22,938 nucleotides of DNA. Origin: Ophiothrix spiculata. Lineage: Eukaryota; Echinodermata; Ophiuroidea; Amphilepidida; Ophiotrichidae. The stretch lies in the NCBI GenBank assembly GCA_000969725.1, contig JXSR01S017099.1. The stretch is one strand, 5' to 3'. Shown piece after piece: positions 1 to 12,200 of this stretch; the stretch's first letter is position 1; each line of letters opens with the position of its first letter. Both the position numbers and the translations under genes were made by a program. The notes beneath the pieces are model-generated. The model saw only the letters and a program-made list of their open reading frames with translations. It did not search any database and was not told where the DNA came from.

Positions 1-5
1 CGATC

Positions 6-93
<88 letters not shown>
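1..93. repeat. (GATA)n microsatellite
   Basis: More than 20 nearly perfect tetranucleotide units run from the window edge. It lies in the intron after the last visible helicase exon. Bases 94-184 between it and the exon show nothing recognisable. Confidence 0.97.
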
Positions 94-94
<1 letters not shown>

Positions 95-184
95 AATCGT
101 GTAAAACCTTCCAGAGTCTATATTGATTTAAAATAGCTATATTGATCCTTAACTCGGGTTATGTGTTCTATGTATTAGCCTTAC

Positions 185-292
185 CTGGAGTCTATATGGA
201 GTCAAAACACCAATCTCTTCTTGATTTCTAGGGCCCCAGCTCTCTGGCCACGTGTCGAGAATCTCTTGAATTCGATCTGCAGTTTCGGATAT
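185..292 (-). CDS. HELZ2-like: HELZ2-like exon 13: TPY element (residues 1315-1350), last exon in window
   Basis: This 108-bp exon is phase 0 at both ends, with acceptor tttcgtag and donor CCAG|gtaagg. It encodes ISETADRIQEILDTWPESWG and ends EEIGVLTPYRLQ. IGV-TPY-Q is the conserved element between motifs IV and V in UPF1-like helicases, and the preceding amphipathic helix with W-P--WG is HELZ-like. The gene continues past the left edge; motif V (Q-GRE type) and motif VI (TRA type) are not in the window. Bases 1-184 belong to the next intron. Confidence 0.92.
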
Positions 293-3200
293 CTACGAAA
301 GAAGAAAGGTTAACCGCCATTTATTTGACGCGTTGCTTTCCCGTTTAATAATACAACGCGTTGTTTAAAAAGTAACACGTTGTTTTTTCTATTTTCGTAG
401 AACCGAACTGCCAATCATAGGGTTTTGGTCGTTGATGACCTCGGAGTGTTTCGAAGGTTTTTTTTTCAAGATTTGGACAAGTTTTATGTGGAGGGTTTTG
501 TGTCTGTTTTATTTGTTACACTTACAGCCTTCAAAACATTTGACATTTATATTTTTTTAATTTGTGATCGCAAATTCCGGTGCATGTCTACTGCGGTTAG
601 GGTCATTTTACCGGGTTGAAAAAACAAGGTCTTGTTTTACGAGTTCGCAGCTAAATTTTTTTTTTCGAATTTCTTATTAATTGATGACAATTTGATTTGA
701 AAGATAAAAGTTACTGCAATATGAATTTCAAAATATTGTTACGTCAGTGTGAAAAAGTCCAGACAATTTATGCTTTTCATTATTGGTTTCAATTGGGGTT
801 ATCATTTAGTGGTGTGGCCCGTCATAAAAATGTCTAGTCCCTTCGCATATGTTGTGTGCAGTCCTGGTTGTGTGTGTAAAATTGGTATTTGAATGTGGTA
901 TATATACGTTGTAAATGACCAATGATAATCATTGTAATTTGAGATCAGTCAGTGCGATGCTAAACACATTTTATTTTCGACGAGTTTCTTCTTTCTGGCA
1001 ACACTTTTATGTCTTTTATCTCTGGCATACAATGACCGATTTTGACCAGGGTCACCCTCATTAATGTTACTTGACCCATGACCCCTCAAAGGTCACGTAT
1101 CGGTCACAGGGTCTAAACTTGATTTTCAACTCATATACGTTACATGATATTGTCATGACATTTGGGGACATGAAACGTCTTGACATTGTCCACAAAGGTT
1201 ATACATGTATGGGGTCACAGACGTCAAATTTCCAATTATGTCTTATTTCAATGTTTAAGGTGCCAAATTGTTCATCTTTGACCAGCGATCAAAAGTGTCA
1301 ATAGTGACCCCATTGTCTGACCTTTCCGTAGGGACCAAAGGTCAAAAGGAAGGTCCAATTTTCAACTTTGTCCGATTTTAGAGGTTGAGGTGTCACCGTG
1401 TCAAATTGTTCATCTTTGACCAGCGATCAAAAGTGTCAATAGTGACCCCATTGTCTGAACTTTCCGTAGGGACCACAGGTCAAAAGGAAGATCCAATTTT
1501 CAACTTTGTCCGATTTCAGAGGTTGAGGTGACACCGTGTCAAATTGTTCATCTTTGACCAGAGATCAAGTGTCAATAGTGATCCCATCGTCTGAACTTTC
1601 CGTAGGGACCAAAGGTCAAAAGGAAGGTCATATTTTCAACGTTGTCCGATTTCAGAGGTTGAGGTGTCACCGTGTCAAATTGTTCATCTTGGACCAGTGG
1701 TCAAAAGTGTCAATATTGACCCAATCGTCTGATCTTTCTGTAAGTCACAAGTCAAAAGGAAGGTCAAATTGTCAAATTGACCTTCTAAGAAAAAGGCAAT
1801 CGGCAGGGACCGTGTCACTTTTAGTGACACTGTCATGACCAGTTGTATCTGACCAGTAATTCTGAAGGCAAATTTCATATCCAAGACTTAGATTGACAAA
1901 TTACCTCGTAGTGGTTGACGTATGAGTTTCCGATCATTTGGTCATTTCCTTTTACAGCTCGAAACTCAAGTGGATAATACTGGGGATGCTTGGGCTGGTT
2001 GCCACAAGCTTCCATGTCCTCTGCAGAGTAGAACATCTGGAATCAGAATCATACAAAAATGTATTGTTTTTTCACTTAAGATAACTTACATAAATTCCTC
2101 TGTTTTAAACTTAATTTTCATTTGACACAGGACGCAAGAAATGCTCAAAAATGAAATAAGTATTCTATATATACTTATGATGTCTTCTAAGTGTAAATGT
2201 AAAGCACTATGCTGTAATCTGGCGGAGCGTTATATAAACCGAAAAGCATTCCTTTAAATTCAAACATACCGTCTTGGGTTGCAGTAAGAAACTTAGAGCT
2301 TTCTTCTGACCCTACAAATATGTATAATATTACAATCAGTTTCAGCAAATTAGTTTCAAACAAAACGTATAATATTTTCATAAAACTACCTTACCTTTGA
2401 CAAAAATGTAAGAATGTCCTGGTGCGTTCGGTAATTCATTGTTAACAAGATTTGTCGATGACATTTCCTCCGCAAACAATAATCAAATAACCTCTCCAGA
2501 AATGAATTGTGAAAGAATAGCTTTCTTGCAACTTCTGAGTACACCTATGAGTCAAACAAAACGAGGTTGGAAACACGTGATGTTGTCAAATTATTGACGC
2601 AATACCTCTGGAGAATAAATTTTGACACCCGTCCGAACCTTGACTTTTAATATTTATATTTCGAGTGCACTGAAAATTTTCAAAAATAATTCCAAAAAAT
2701 TTAATTTCAAGGAAGAAGGTTTAATCATGTGATAATAATCATATAACAATTTACATCATTTTGAAGGGACTTTTATAATTAAAAACACTTCCAAGATTTG
2801 GAAGTAAATGGAAATTTTGTTTTATAGCTGCATCAACTGAGTTGTTCATTATCAAACTGTAGACCAGCACAGAAGTTTCCCATACCATTCGTGACGCGCG
2901 GCAAGATTCGATCCAATTCTTGAAAACAACATCTTTTCCTATAGCCTGATACCAAAACTGATTGTTTAGACGGGAGCTTTATCCACACTGCTGTTCTTCC
3001 GGGGACAGTCCGACAACACGCTAGTCCAACGGCTCGTTAGTCCGACAGCTCGCTAGTCCGAATTGTAATTTAGGCTCGCCAGTCCGAATTATAAAAAAGG
3101 CTCGAATTTCAAGAAACAGCTCGCTAGTACGAATTTTGAAAACAGCTCGCAAGTCCGATTTTAAGAAAGGGCTCCCTAGTCCTAATTTCAACATAGCGCG

Positions 3201-6200
3201 CTAGACCGAACTTTAAAAACAGCTCGCTAGTCCTAGTAGAAAAAAAATTGGGCATATTTCTATTACAGTTTTTTATCACTCGGACTAGCGAACTGTTTTC
3301 AAAATTCGCACTAGCGAGCCTATTTCAAAATTCGGACTAGCGAGCCTATTTTGAAAAACCTCTATAAAGCGGGCAAATAATTACTGCATGAAAAATTGTG
3401 TGAAATTCTTCATCTAACTTGTCATGATTATGTACAGCCAATTAACTTAAGATAAATTTATACTCATTAAACGTTGCGTTTTAAAAACGCGCGGAGCATG
3501 TGAACATTGGGTTTTCGAGCTAAAACCAAACGAAATGTACAGCTGCTACGCGTGTGCTCCAAAACGCAATGCATCAAGAGTATCAAATTCAGCTTTACGT
3601 TACCTGAGGACCTGTTTGGATGTGATCACCGGCCAAGACTACACACGTATTTGGTGTTGCCAGAATGAGTGGAATGATTGCTTCTGTTTCCAGTATTTGA
3701 GCTGCTTCATCGATAAGAATGTGTGTAAAATATCCCCTCAATCTATGCATTGAGGATATATCTGAAGCAGTCATGGTGGTTGTGACAACAATTCGGCAAC
3801 CCCGTACATCCGATTCACCAACAGGTCTTATGTTGCCCTGTATATCACAGAGCAAATACCTCCGTACTTTTTCAGGAAATGTGTTGATGTATCGTATTGT
3901 TGGTGATACTCTGATCATTTTCATATTGATGGGACCAGGCCATGATTGAACAAAGTCATCCAGATACTCAATGATATACAGGTCAGCAGCACTGTTGGAA
4001 AAGGAATTACATATTGCAAAATTAATATAATGATCATATTTAATCTATTCTTAAAAACTGCACAATTAGCTGCATCATTTTTCCATTGTATCAATGAAAC
4101 ATTTTAAAGTATCAATCACGCTTATTTACACACCTTATTCACACACCTTGAATCACGCTTTTGGCAAAAGCTGCAAAAGGTACTTTGTGTCGGCACAACA
4201 TTTATCTTTATTGCAAGAAATGTGTCAAAGGTTACGTACGATTCAGTGAACATTAATGCAGTTTAAATTATAAGTAGTGATTTGCCAATTAATCATATCA
4301 TTGTATATTTTGGAAATTTCTTCTTCTTCTTCTCCTTCTCCTCTTCCTTCTTCTTTTTCTTCATTACTGTCAACTTTGCAAATCGGTTTATTCATAACGT
4401 ATGACATACTTCGAATGAAAGTTCTTACGTGCTGGTAGAGAAATATACTGAGATGGTTACAACTGACTTTAAGCACTAAGTGAAAATTCACATACCTTGA
4501 ATTTTTGACGTGTAACACATGTCCTCATCAGAAGAAATCCTGTGATGTTGGGAGGATTCTTGACCTCCTATGACCTTGGTGGCGCTAGTCAGAAGAGACC
4601 ATTATATAAGTAGGGCAATTCCAATCCTTGGTCACGGTTCATTGAAGGTTTCTTCTTTTTGATGTAAATAGCCTGTGGCAGAACATTTTTCCACCACCGG
4701 CGATACTATTGATTGGGATAATACTAATGTTTTGGACAGAGAAGATCGAGAGTGCGGGATTTACATCAAAAAGAAGCATAGATTTTCGAAAGAAGAAACC
4801 TTCATTAAATCGTGACCAAGGATTGGAATCACCATCCTTTGATTTCTTCTGACTAGCTTGACTAAGGTCATAGGAGGTCAAGAATCCTCACATCACAGGA
4901 TTTCTTCTGATGAGGACATGGGTTACATGTCGAAAATTCAAGGTACATGTATGTGAATTTTCACTTAGTGCTATAAGAAAGTTTTAACAATCTCAGTATG
5001 TAAGACATACCTATGATTGTGGGTGCAAATGAGAATCCGTGAATCCGTGTCTTGTAAAGCCTTCATCATACCATTAGCCAACGTGTGTGTTTTCCCTGTG
5101 CCAAACGGTCCATACAGAAGCAGCAATGGTGTCCTACAGTCTGGTCCACCTTTCTCTGTAATGAAACGAACTGCTCCTTCTTGCCAACGATTCAAAGACT
5201 CATTCTGACCACTGTCTTGAGGACATCTAAATTGATAAAATGTGATGTGCGTTTTGTTGAAGCTTAAAAACCACAAACAATTTATTGTACAGGAGAAAAT
5301 CGTTAAAACTGATGCCGTACCGGATCGGAAAGAACATATACTAGTATGTGGTAGTTCTTATTTTGTTTTTTTACTTTACTTATGTTTTGTTCTGTATAAA
5401 GAAAGCGAGAAAGACAAAAAATATACCTATTGATTGAAGTTTCCAATCATTTTGTCATCAGGTCAATCTTTAAGATCAATTTCCAAATGTTTGTTTCAGA
5501 AGTTTCCAATCATTTTGTCATCAGGTCAATCTTTAAGATCAATTTCCAAAATATTTGTTTTAGGAAGTATCCCGACTCACTTCTTTATGTAAATTTCCCC
5601 TATTGGATATTCATTATCCACAAATTGGTTAAAAAATTTGTTAAATTATTTACGTACATTAGAGCTGGATGTTCATTTCTTGCCGGGAAAAGAAGCCCCA
5701 TACGCTGACCAGTAGTGATGAATTCATGAACAGCCCAATGCATGGTCGAGAAATACAGTCGGTTGAGTCGAAACTGAATTTGTACCTGCACAGTATTCTT
5801 AGGCGACAATGCTAATGTTTGAATGCATCTTCCAGATAAATATACATAAATTGCGTCTCTGGTTCGACCATCCGCGCCATCAGTTACAATCTGTGCTTCA
5901 TAGACCTCCGCTGACCAGGGGTTAAATTTCACGAGGATGTTCTCCACGCTTGATAGAGCAATTTGACTAGCATCAGTATCACCCAGAGTTGATTGAGATA
6001 TGTCGATGACACCGAAGAGTTTGCCATCTTGTGCGTATAGTTGTGATGGCGGAATGCTGATCGTACTCTCAACAGCCATTGTTGTTTCCATGCTGAATCT
6101 TTGAATACATTGAGGGGAAAATGTAGAAAAGCAAATTATTAACAATCTGGTGTCATTACCTGTATCTATTACAGGTACGGCATAAAAATCGTCAATTGTT

Positions 6201-9200
6201 AAAGATGAGGGTTTACACTCGGAGTGCGGAGATCTGGATATGGGAGACACAGACTGATGTTATATCTGCACTCTGTGAAGGTATCACCGCCTTGAGGCAG
6301 CTTTAATTACCGTGATTTATAAAGGCGTTAAAATATTGCAAAGAAAAACAACTTTTTAGCCATTGTTTACTTATGGTGATTTACTATATATTTGTGTCGA
6401 CCCTGTAACTTAACAATTCAATACACAACAGTACAGTTAGAGTGGATTTTGTTCAAAAATATATTTGAGTAAAATAGCCTTAAATGAAGAAATATGACTA
6501 TCGAATAGCATTTACAAGTGTATTTTGACAACAAAAGTTTATCTACTAAAAATACAATGAACAAACTTCCTTTCGATCAATACCATTACACATGGAATTA
6601 AATTCGGATCCCGAATATAATTCAATAGCTATAACCAAATGATAACAGAAAAAGTAAGCGTTTCTAGGCCAAACCGTTTGGAGGGTATTGATATCTACCA
6701 AAAATAAATTAAATAAGCCAAAAAAATAAAAAGTCATGGGTGATAGGGGCGCTTCATTTCTTATATCTTGTACTATTGCTTTAAAGATGAAATTCATAAT
6801 CCCAATGTGATAGACCCCACCTCTTTCCTGTCTATTTAGGAAAATGAACATAAACAAAACGTGATAAATAGAAAATGACAATTTTACTCAATCTTCTTAC
6901 GAATACGAACAAACTTGTAAGAAATGTTTGGGATTTGATCTAATATCAGTCAACATGTCATGAGCTATTAAACATGCATATTGGTCTTTGGTTTAGGTTT
7001 AAGGTTAACTTAATTTTAAACTTACTGTGAAAGTTTATGTTGCTGTGTTCGTTCTTCCTCCGTCAGTAAATGATGCATCATTTGCTCGTAATTTGTGTCT
7101 GTAAGAAGCATGCCTTCTTCCAAATCCACGTTGAAATCGGATGTCCTGTACCTCTCAGCCGCCATTATATTGTCATGTGATACCTGACTTTCAAATGGAA
7201 TTACTTTAGTATTGGTCGAATCCCAAGCTTCTTTAGTTTCTTTGCATATTTCTGTGTTCGCGGACTCTTGTTGTTTCAACCCTACGTGAATAATGAACTC
7301 GCGCTTTACCACTGGTCTAACCATCGGACCAAAGTCGAATATGACCCATTGCTTGAAACGCCCGAGCATTTTGGACTTAAATGTAACTCCGATTTTGTAC
7401 TCTGATGATCCGTTTGGTTTTCGTCTGTAGAGTTCACTTCCTGGGCAAACTTGAGGCTCGGGTAAATTGGCGGGACTTGATAAATGAAAGTGAAGGCGGT
7501 ACACATCGTGGAGCAAGCCCACTCGCAAAAGTGGTTTCTATCGAAGTTAAGAAATGATAATAATAATATTATTTCCTGATAAATAATTAATGGCAACATA
7601 AAACGCCAAACCACAAACATCACAACGAGCGCTTGGAATAAATCATAACGTATGACTTGTCCAGTGCATACATGCAGTAATTTCTCAATTAACCGATTTC
7701 CCTTCGCTATAATATGCTACTCTAAATAACCTCTGTCCTACTCAAATGACATTTGACAAACCTAGATCAAATAGTATTTAATAATTATCGTAGCTAACCT
7801 CTGACACATCGTTCCAGACATTTTCCAGCTTCATTACTTCGATGTAATTTTGATACGAGAAAAACGAATGTTCCAAGAAACTATCGTTGAACCTGGGACC
7901 CGCTAGTCCAGGTCTTAATGATGGCAGTATAACTGAATATTTAACGGTGTGTAAAACCAATTGTAAAGACTAACCAACGGTCACATCCACATAGGTAGAA
8001 TTCATAAAATTATGTAGATAACACCAAAGTAAATTATTGATTGAATGATTGTGATGGCTCACCCCGAAAAGGGGGACTTTGTAGATGATATCAATTTTGA
8101 TTTTTCATTTCATCTGTTGCAGCATTTTCTAAGCTTTAAAATGACACCTTACTTGTTGAAATTGATCAAGGCGATCAAATTTTATAACAGAAAATCTGCT
8201 TGGAATTCTTATTATTTTCTTTATTTTTTGCTGCCTATTTTCACCTGTATCTTGAAAAGTGTTCTGTCGCAAAGTCCCCCTTTTCGGGGTGAGTCACACT
8301 CTTAGAAAGAAAGTATCAAATATGAGACAAAAAGGATCAATTTTGATCCTTTTTAGGTATCAAATATGAGCTTATCCTTTAAGGATCAAAGTGATCCCAA
8401 AAAAAGGATCAAAAATTTTGATCCGAAAAAGGATCAAATATTTCTTATAAAAAAGACCTGCAAAAAACATCACACTGAAGTGACGCTAGCAGGGTTTGAA
8501 CCCACGCCGCACTCATACCTGCTGGTAATTACGAGACCTACACTCTAACCACTCGACCACGCCGGACTGTGTGATGATATCAACGTATTTATATATGTTA
8601 CACCATTGTATACATTCCCCGCTGTGTAGTGGATATTGGGTTGTACTCAAATATGAAACAAAAGATACGTTGGATCCAAACGCGGTATCAAATATGAGCT
8701 CATCCTTTCCGTATCAAAGTAAACCAGAAATACGGATCAAAACTTTGATATTGTAATCAAAAAGGATAAAAATAAAATGATCCTAAAAAAGGATCAAAAA
8801 TGATCCTTGTGAATTTGATCCATTTGTATATATTGATCCTCCTTAAAGGATCAAAAGTGATCCTTAAAGGATCAAAATAAAATGATCCCGAAAACTACTC
8901 GTATATTTGATCCCGGCCTTCTAAGAGTGCATCACTATTATGGATAGGTTTACATCTCTTCCTCACACAATTCCCCTTTTCATGTCATTGAAATTGATCA
9001 TTTTTAAGGATGATCAGCTTTGTCGCGGCATTTTAAACATTATTCAACCCTCTGAAAACCATCTGCCTCCGTCGCTTAATCAGTAGCGCTGTTGTATTTA
9101 CGTCCACGAGATTGATAATTGATGTGGGTCAGAGACCAAGTGTAATGAATTGCAGCGTCCGTGTGACTGAATTGTTTTAACTACTATTAAATTGTGTAGA

Positions 9201-12200
9201 ACGTACTTGTACATGTGCGATCAATAAATCATCGATTGCGGATTATTCCCTGTAGTTCAATTAGACCCGGTGTAATGAAATACAGCGTCCGTGTGACTGA
9301 AATGTCCTTGCTACCATTAAATTGTGTATAACGTACTTGTACATTTTCAATCAATAAATCATCGATTGCGACTCCTGGTTATGGGGGACACTCAGTCTCA
9401 TTACACCGGAAAGGCTGTAATGATTGTTGAAGTTTTTTTCATTTATATCCAAATATCTACACATTTAAAAATTAATAACAAAAATAAAATTAAAATTAAA
9501 TTAATCAACTTGAATATAAAAACCTATTCAGCCACTGCAAAGTTCAATACCATACTTAAAGCCTGAGACGCATTTTTTTAAAGGAGCCACAGTTTTTAAC
9601 TACGTGTCATCTCCTATATTCATCCTCCTTGATTGTAGGTTTCTTTGGTCAATCGTGATTCGGCATCTACACGGTTGTCAAAATATGCAAAAAAAGGGCG
9701 TGGGCCAGACATGCCAGATAGATTCTAGATGGCAGAAGACACATAAAATTTAGTACTTGTCTGTACACTCGGTTTGACATTTTCGACATGACGTGTTCTC
9801 TGATCTTGTAACACTAAATTTATATTAAAACTATTGAAATTACCTCCTCGGAGCATTCGACGGTAAAATTCCATGTCAAAGTGTACTCTCCGTTTTGTTT
9901 CTGGATGATATACTGTGTAAGTTGATCCTGATCGCACTTTATGTTGACTCCGTTTGGAACAGCTTCAGATATCTGGAAACAAAACCCCCACATGTCTAGT
10001 CATTTGGTCTTTTATCTTTTAAAAAAGTGAATGCAAATACCAAGGTATGGAATACTATCCAATCGAACTCCCTATGAGGGTTTTTACTCAAAATGCTACA
10101 CGGGTATTTTGCAGGTTTGAGGGGGGGGGGGTCGCATTTTTTTGAAGTGGATCAGTTGCAAACAAACACTGTGCTATACGATTTGTTGGGGACTGCTTCC
10201 TTCGCTTTGCACAAATGAGCCTTGGGCGTCCCGGGTTCGATTCCCGTTACCGGCACTGTATGTGTATTTGGTTTCCCGTCTACATTCGCTTCCGCAGGTT
10301 TTTTCTCCCGGTGCTCAGGTCTTCCTCCTGCACTTCAAAACTGTCACCAAATTTGCCCATCATAGTCTGCCCCAACCCAGAATATGGGAAGCTGCATAAA
10401 GGGTAAATATTACAATTTAACAACCGATAGGATGTGCGCTTGAAAAGCTGCAAAACACCTAAATGAAGTGAAATGATTATGACGACCTACCTGCAGCGAA
10501 TCATGAGCGGTTTGATGTAAATGGAAAATTGCTATACAAAAACCAGTTACATGTATTATTTTGTTCCTTGGGTTTTGTTGGAATATAATGAAACTTTGCT
10601 TACCACGTCCATTTCAAAGTCTGCAGCTCCATACTCAGCTTGCAGTTGATTCATGAAAGAGAACATGTGGTGCTGTCTGGCTTTCATGATTTTCATCAGC
10701 CGATATTGATGTCTTTCCTTCCACTCCTCAAGTTCTTCGGTACTGTGTGCTCTGGTACATGGATTATCAGCTGGTATTAAGTTGGAAAACGGGCAGTGTA
10801 TTCCGATGTTGTTGACGCTGGTGATAATAAAATAACGCTTATTTGTCACCGAAATTAATAGAAAAAAAAATCACCGATGTTAACAAGATAAGCTGATAAA
10901 AATAATGTTAAAGGACCAATGATATTTCCCTGCGGAACATCTTATATAATTACAATAATCTGTTGAAATTGTTCATAAAAGTCGAAGTACGCGCGTTGAT
11001 TTATCGTTGTTTTCAAGAAAATAACCCACAATAATTATTAGTTTATTTGTTTTTTTTTTCATATTGCTACGTACCTTGTGCATAATTCGTACTTTCCACT
11101 TGCAACATTTCCCGGTGGTTCTCGGTATCTCCAGGGTCTCTCCTTGTCAGAATTGATATTACGTTTATGCTCAGGTGTATCGGTATGGTGTTCGACCTGC
11201 CACCCTTGCGAGAAGGTCTGATCACAATAACTGCATACAAACTTCTGGACAGGAACCCTCTGTGTCGAGTGATCACTAAGTGGATCGACTATCTGATCGT
11301 AGGAAATGTGTCCAAGATTCCAGACTTTCACTTCGATTGGATTATGCGCATATCTACAGATTACCCCGGTCTTGCAATAGTCACCTTGCCAGCATGTTCC
11401 TGCTTTTGCATAGCTCGAAAGAGATTCTGGGCGTGGTCTCACCATAATAGGCATCTTTGGAGGTGCAGTATACACCATCACCCTACTGGAATCCCATGGA
11501 TGGCGGTCTGAACCGGTGCATAGGTTACTCTTTGCATGTTCTATCTCAACCTGCGGTGGCTTGCCGTTGAAGCAAATTCCACAAATAAATGTAAAGTCGC
11601 CACTAAGAGTAGATTTCAACTTCTTGACCTTATCAGTTAATTGTGTTTGCTGACAAGATACGGCAGTTTTTTGATGTTTAGACTGAGGAGCATCTTGACG
11701 CTTCGGTTGGTGAGGATTCCAGCTATGCGCAATGTCAAACGTACGGTCTTCAGCTGCAGTAGGATTCACAGTTTGTAGTAAAGCACCATTGTTACCATCA
11801 AGATGGCAAGAATTCCAGCTACGTTGATTGTTAGACCCGATATCTACTACAGAGGATTTAGCAGTTTGTGGGAGACCAGATACCTTCTGATATTTTGGTT
11901 GGTGAGGATTCCAGCTATTTTGATTTTCAAATGTAGCTTCTGGTATAACAGCTGCTTTGTGTTCATTGTCAGAGGTTGGTAACTCACTATTTACATTTGT
12001 TGTGCATCTTTGTTGCAAATTTTGTTTTTTCTTCTTCTTTCGTTTTGAAGATGTAGCATGATGAGTATTATTTTGGTGAGAATTCCAGCTATACTGATTG
12101 TCAAACGTGTTATCTTCAGCATAAAGATTCGCAGTTTGTGGCAGAACATCAGCTTCTTTGTCTACTTTATGAGTGGTTGGTAGCTCACTTTCTTCATTCG

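Noticed and set aside
1028-1870. CRISPR-like array
   Set aside because: The repeats are head-to-tail 138-bp units without short repeats and unique spacers, in an animal intron.
4639-4881. Open frame across the intron 9 inverted duplication
   Set aside because: It runs through both arms and the spacer of the inverted repeat and has no similarity or splice partners.
6101-6250. Open frame extending upstream of exon 8
   Set aside because: The family alignment and phase place the acceptor at 6099-6100. The extension matches no HELZ sequence, and a putative donor inside it would break the frame.
6546-6881. 111-codon minus-strand frame in intron 7
   Set aside because: The composition is typical of AT-rich non-coding DNA (many Phe, Ile, Tyr), with no start context or family similarity.
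7778-7960. Minus-strand open frame with coding-like composition
   Set aside because: No acceptor/donor pair joins it in phase between exons 6 and 7, and those two exons join directly in the family order. I cannot assign it to any protein.
8045-8305. Plus-strand 86-codon open frame
   Set aside because: It coincides with the palindromic MITE from end to end; the second copy does not keep the same frame.
8486-8566. Functional tRNA gene
   Set aside because: A and B boxes are good, but the acceptor and anticodon stems do not pair properly in either copy, and the unit lies within a repeated element.
9371-9843. Additional helicase exon between exons 6 and 7 (frame at 9725-9937)
   Set aside because: Only the part from 9844 upward is coding, in a different frame from that open frame. 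The stretch below the donor is intron.
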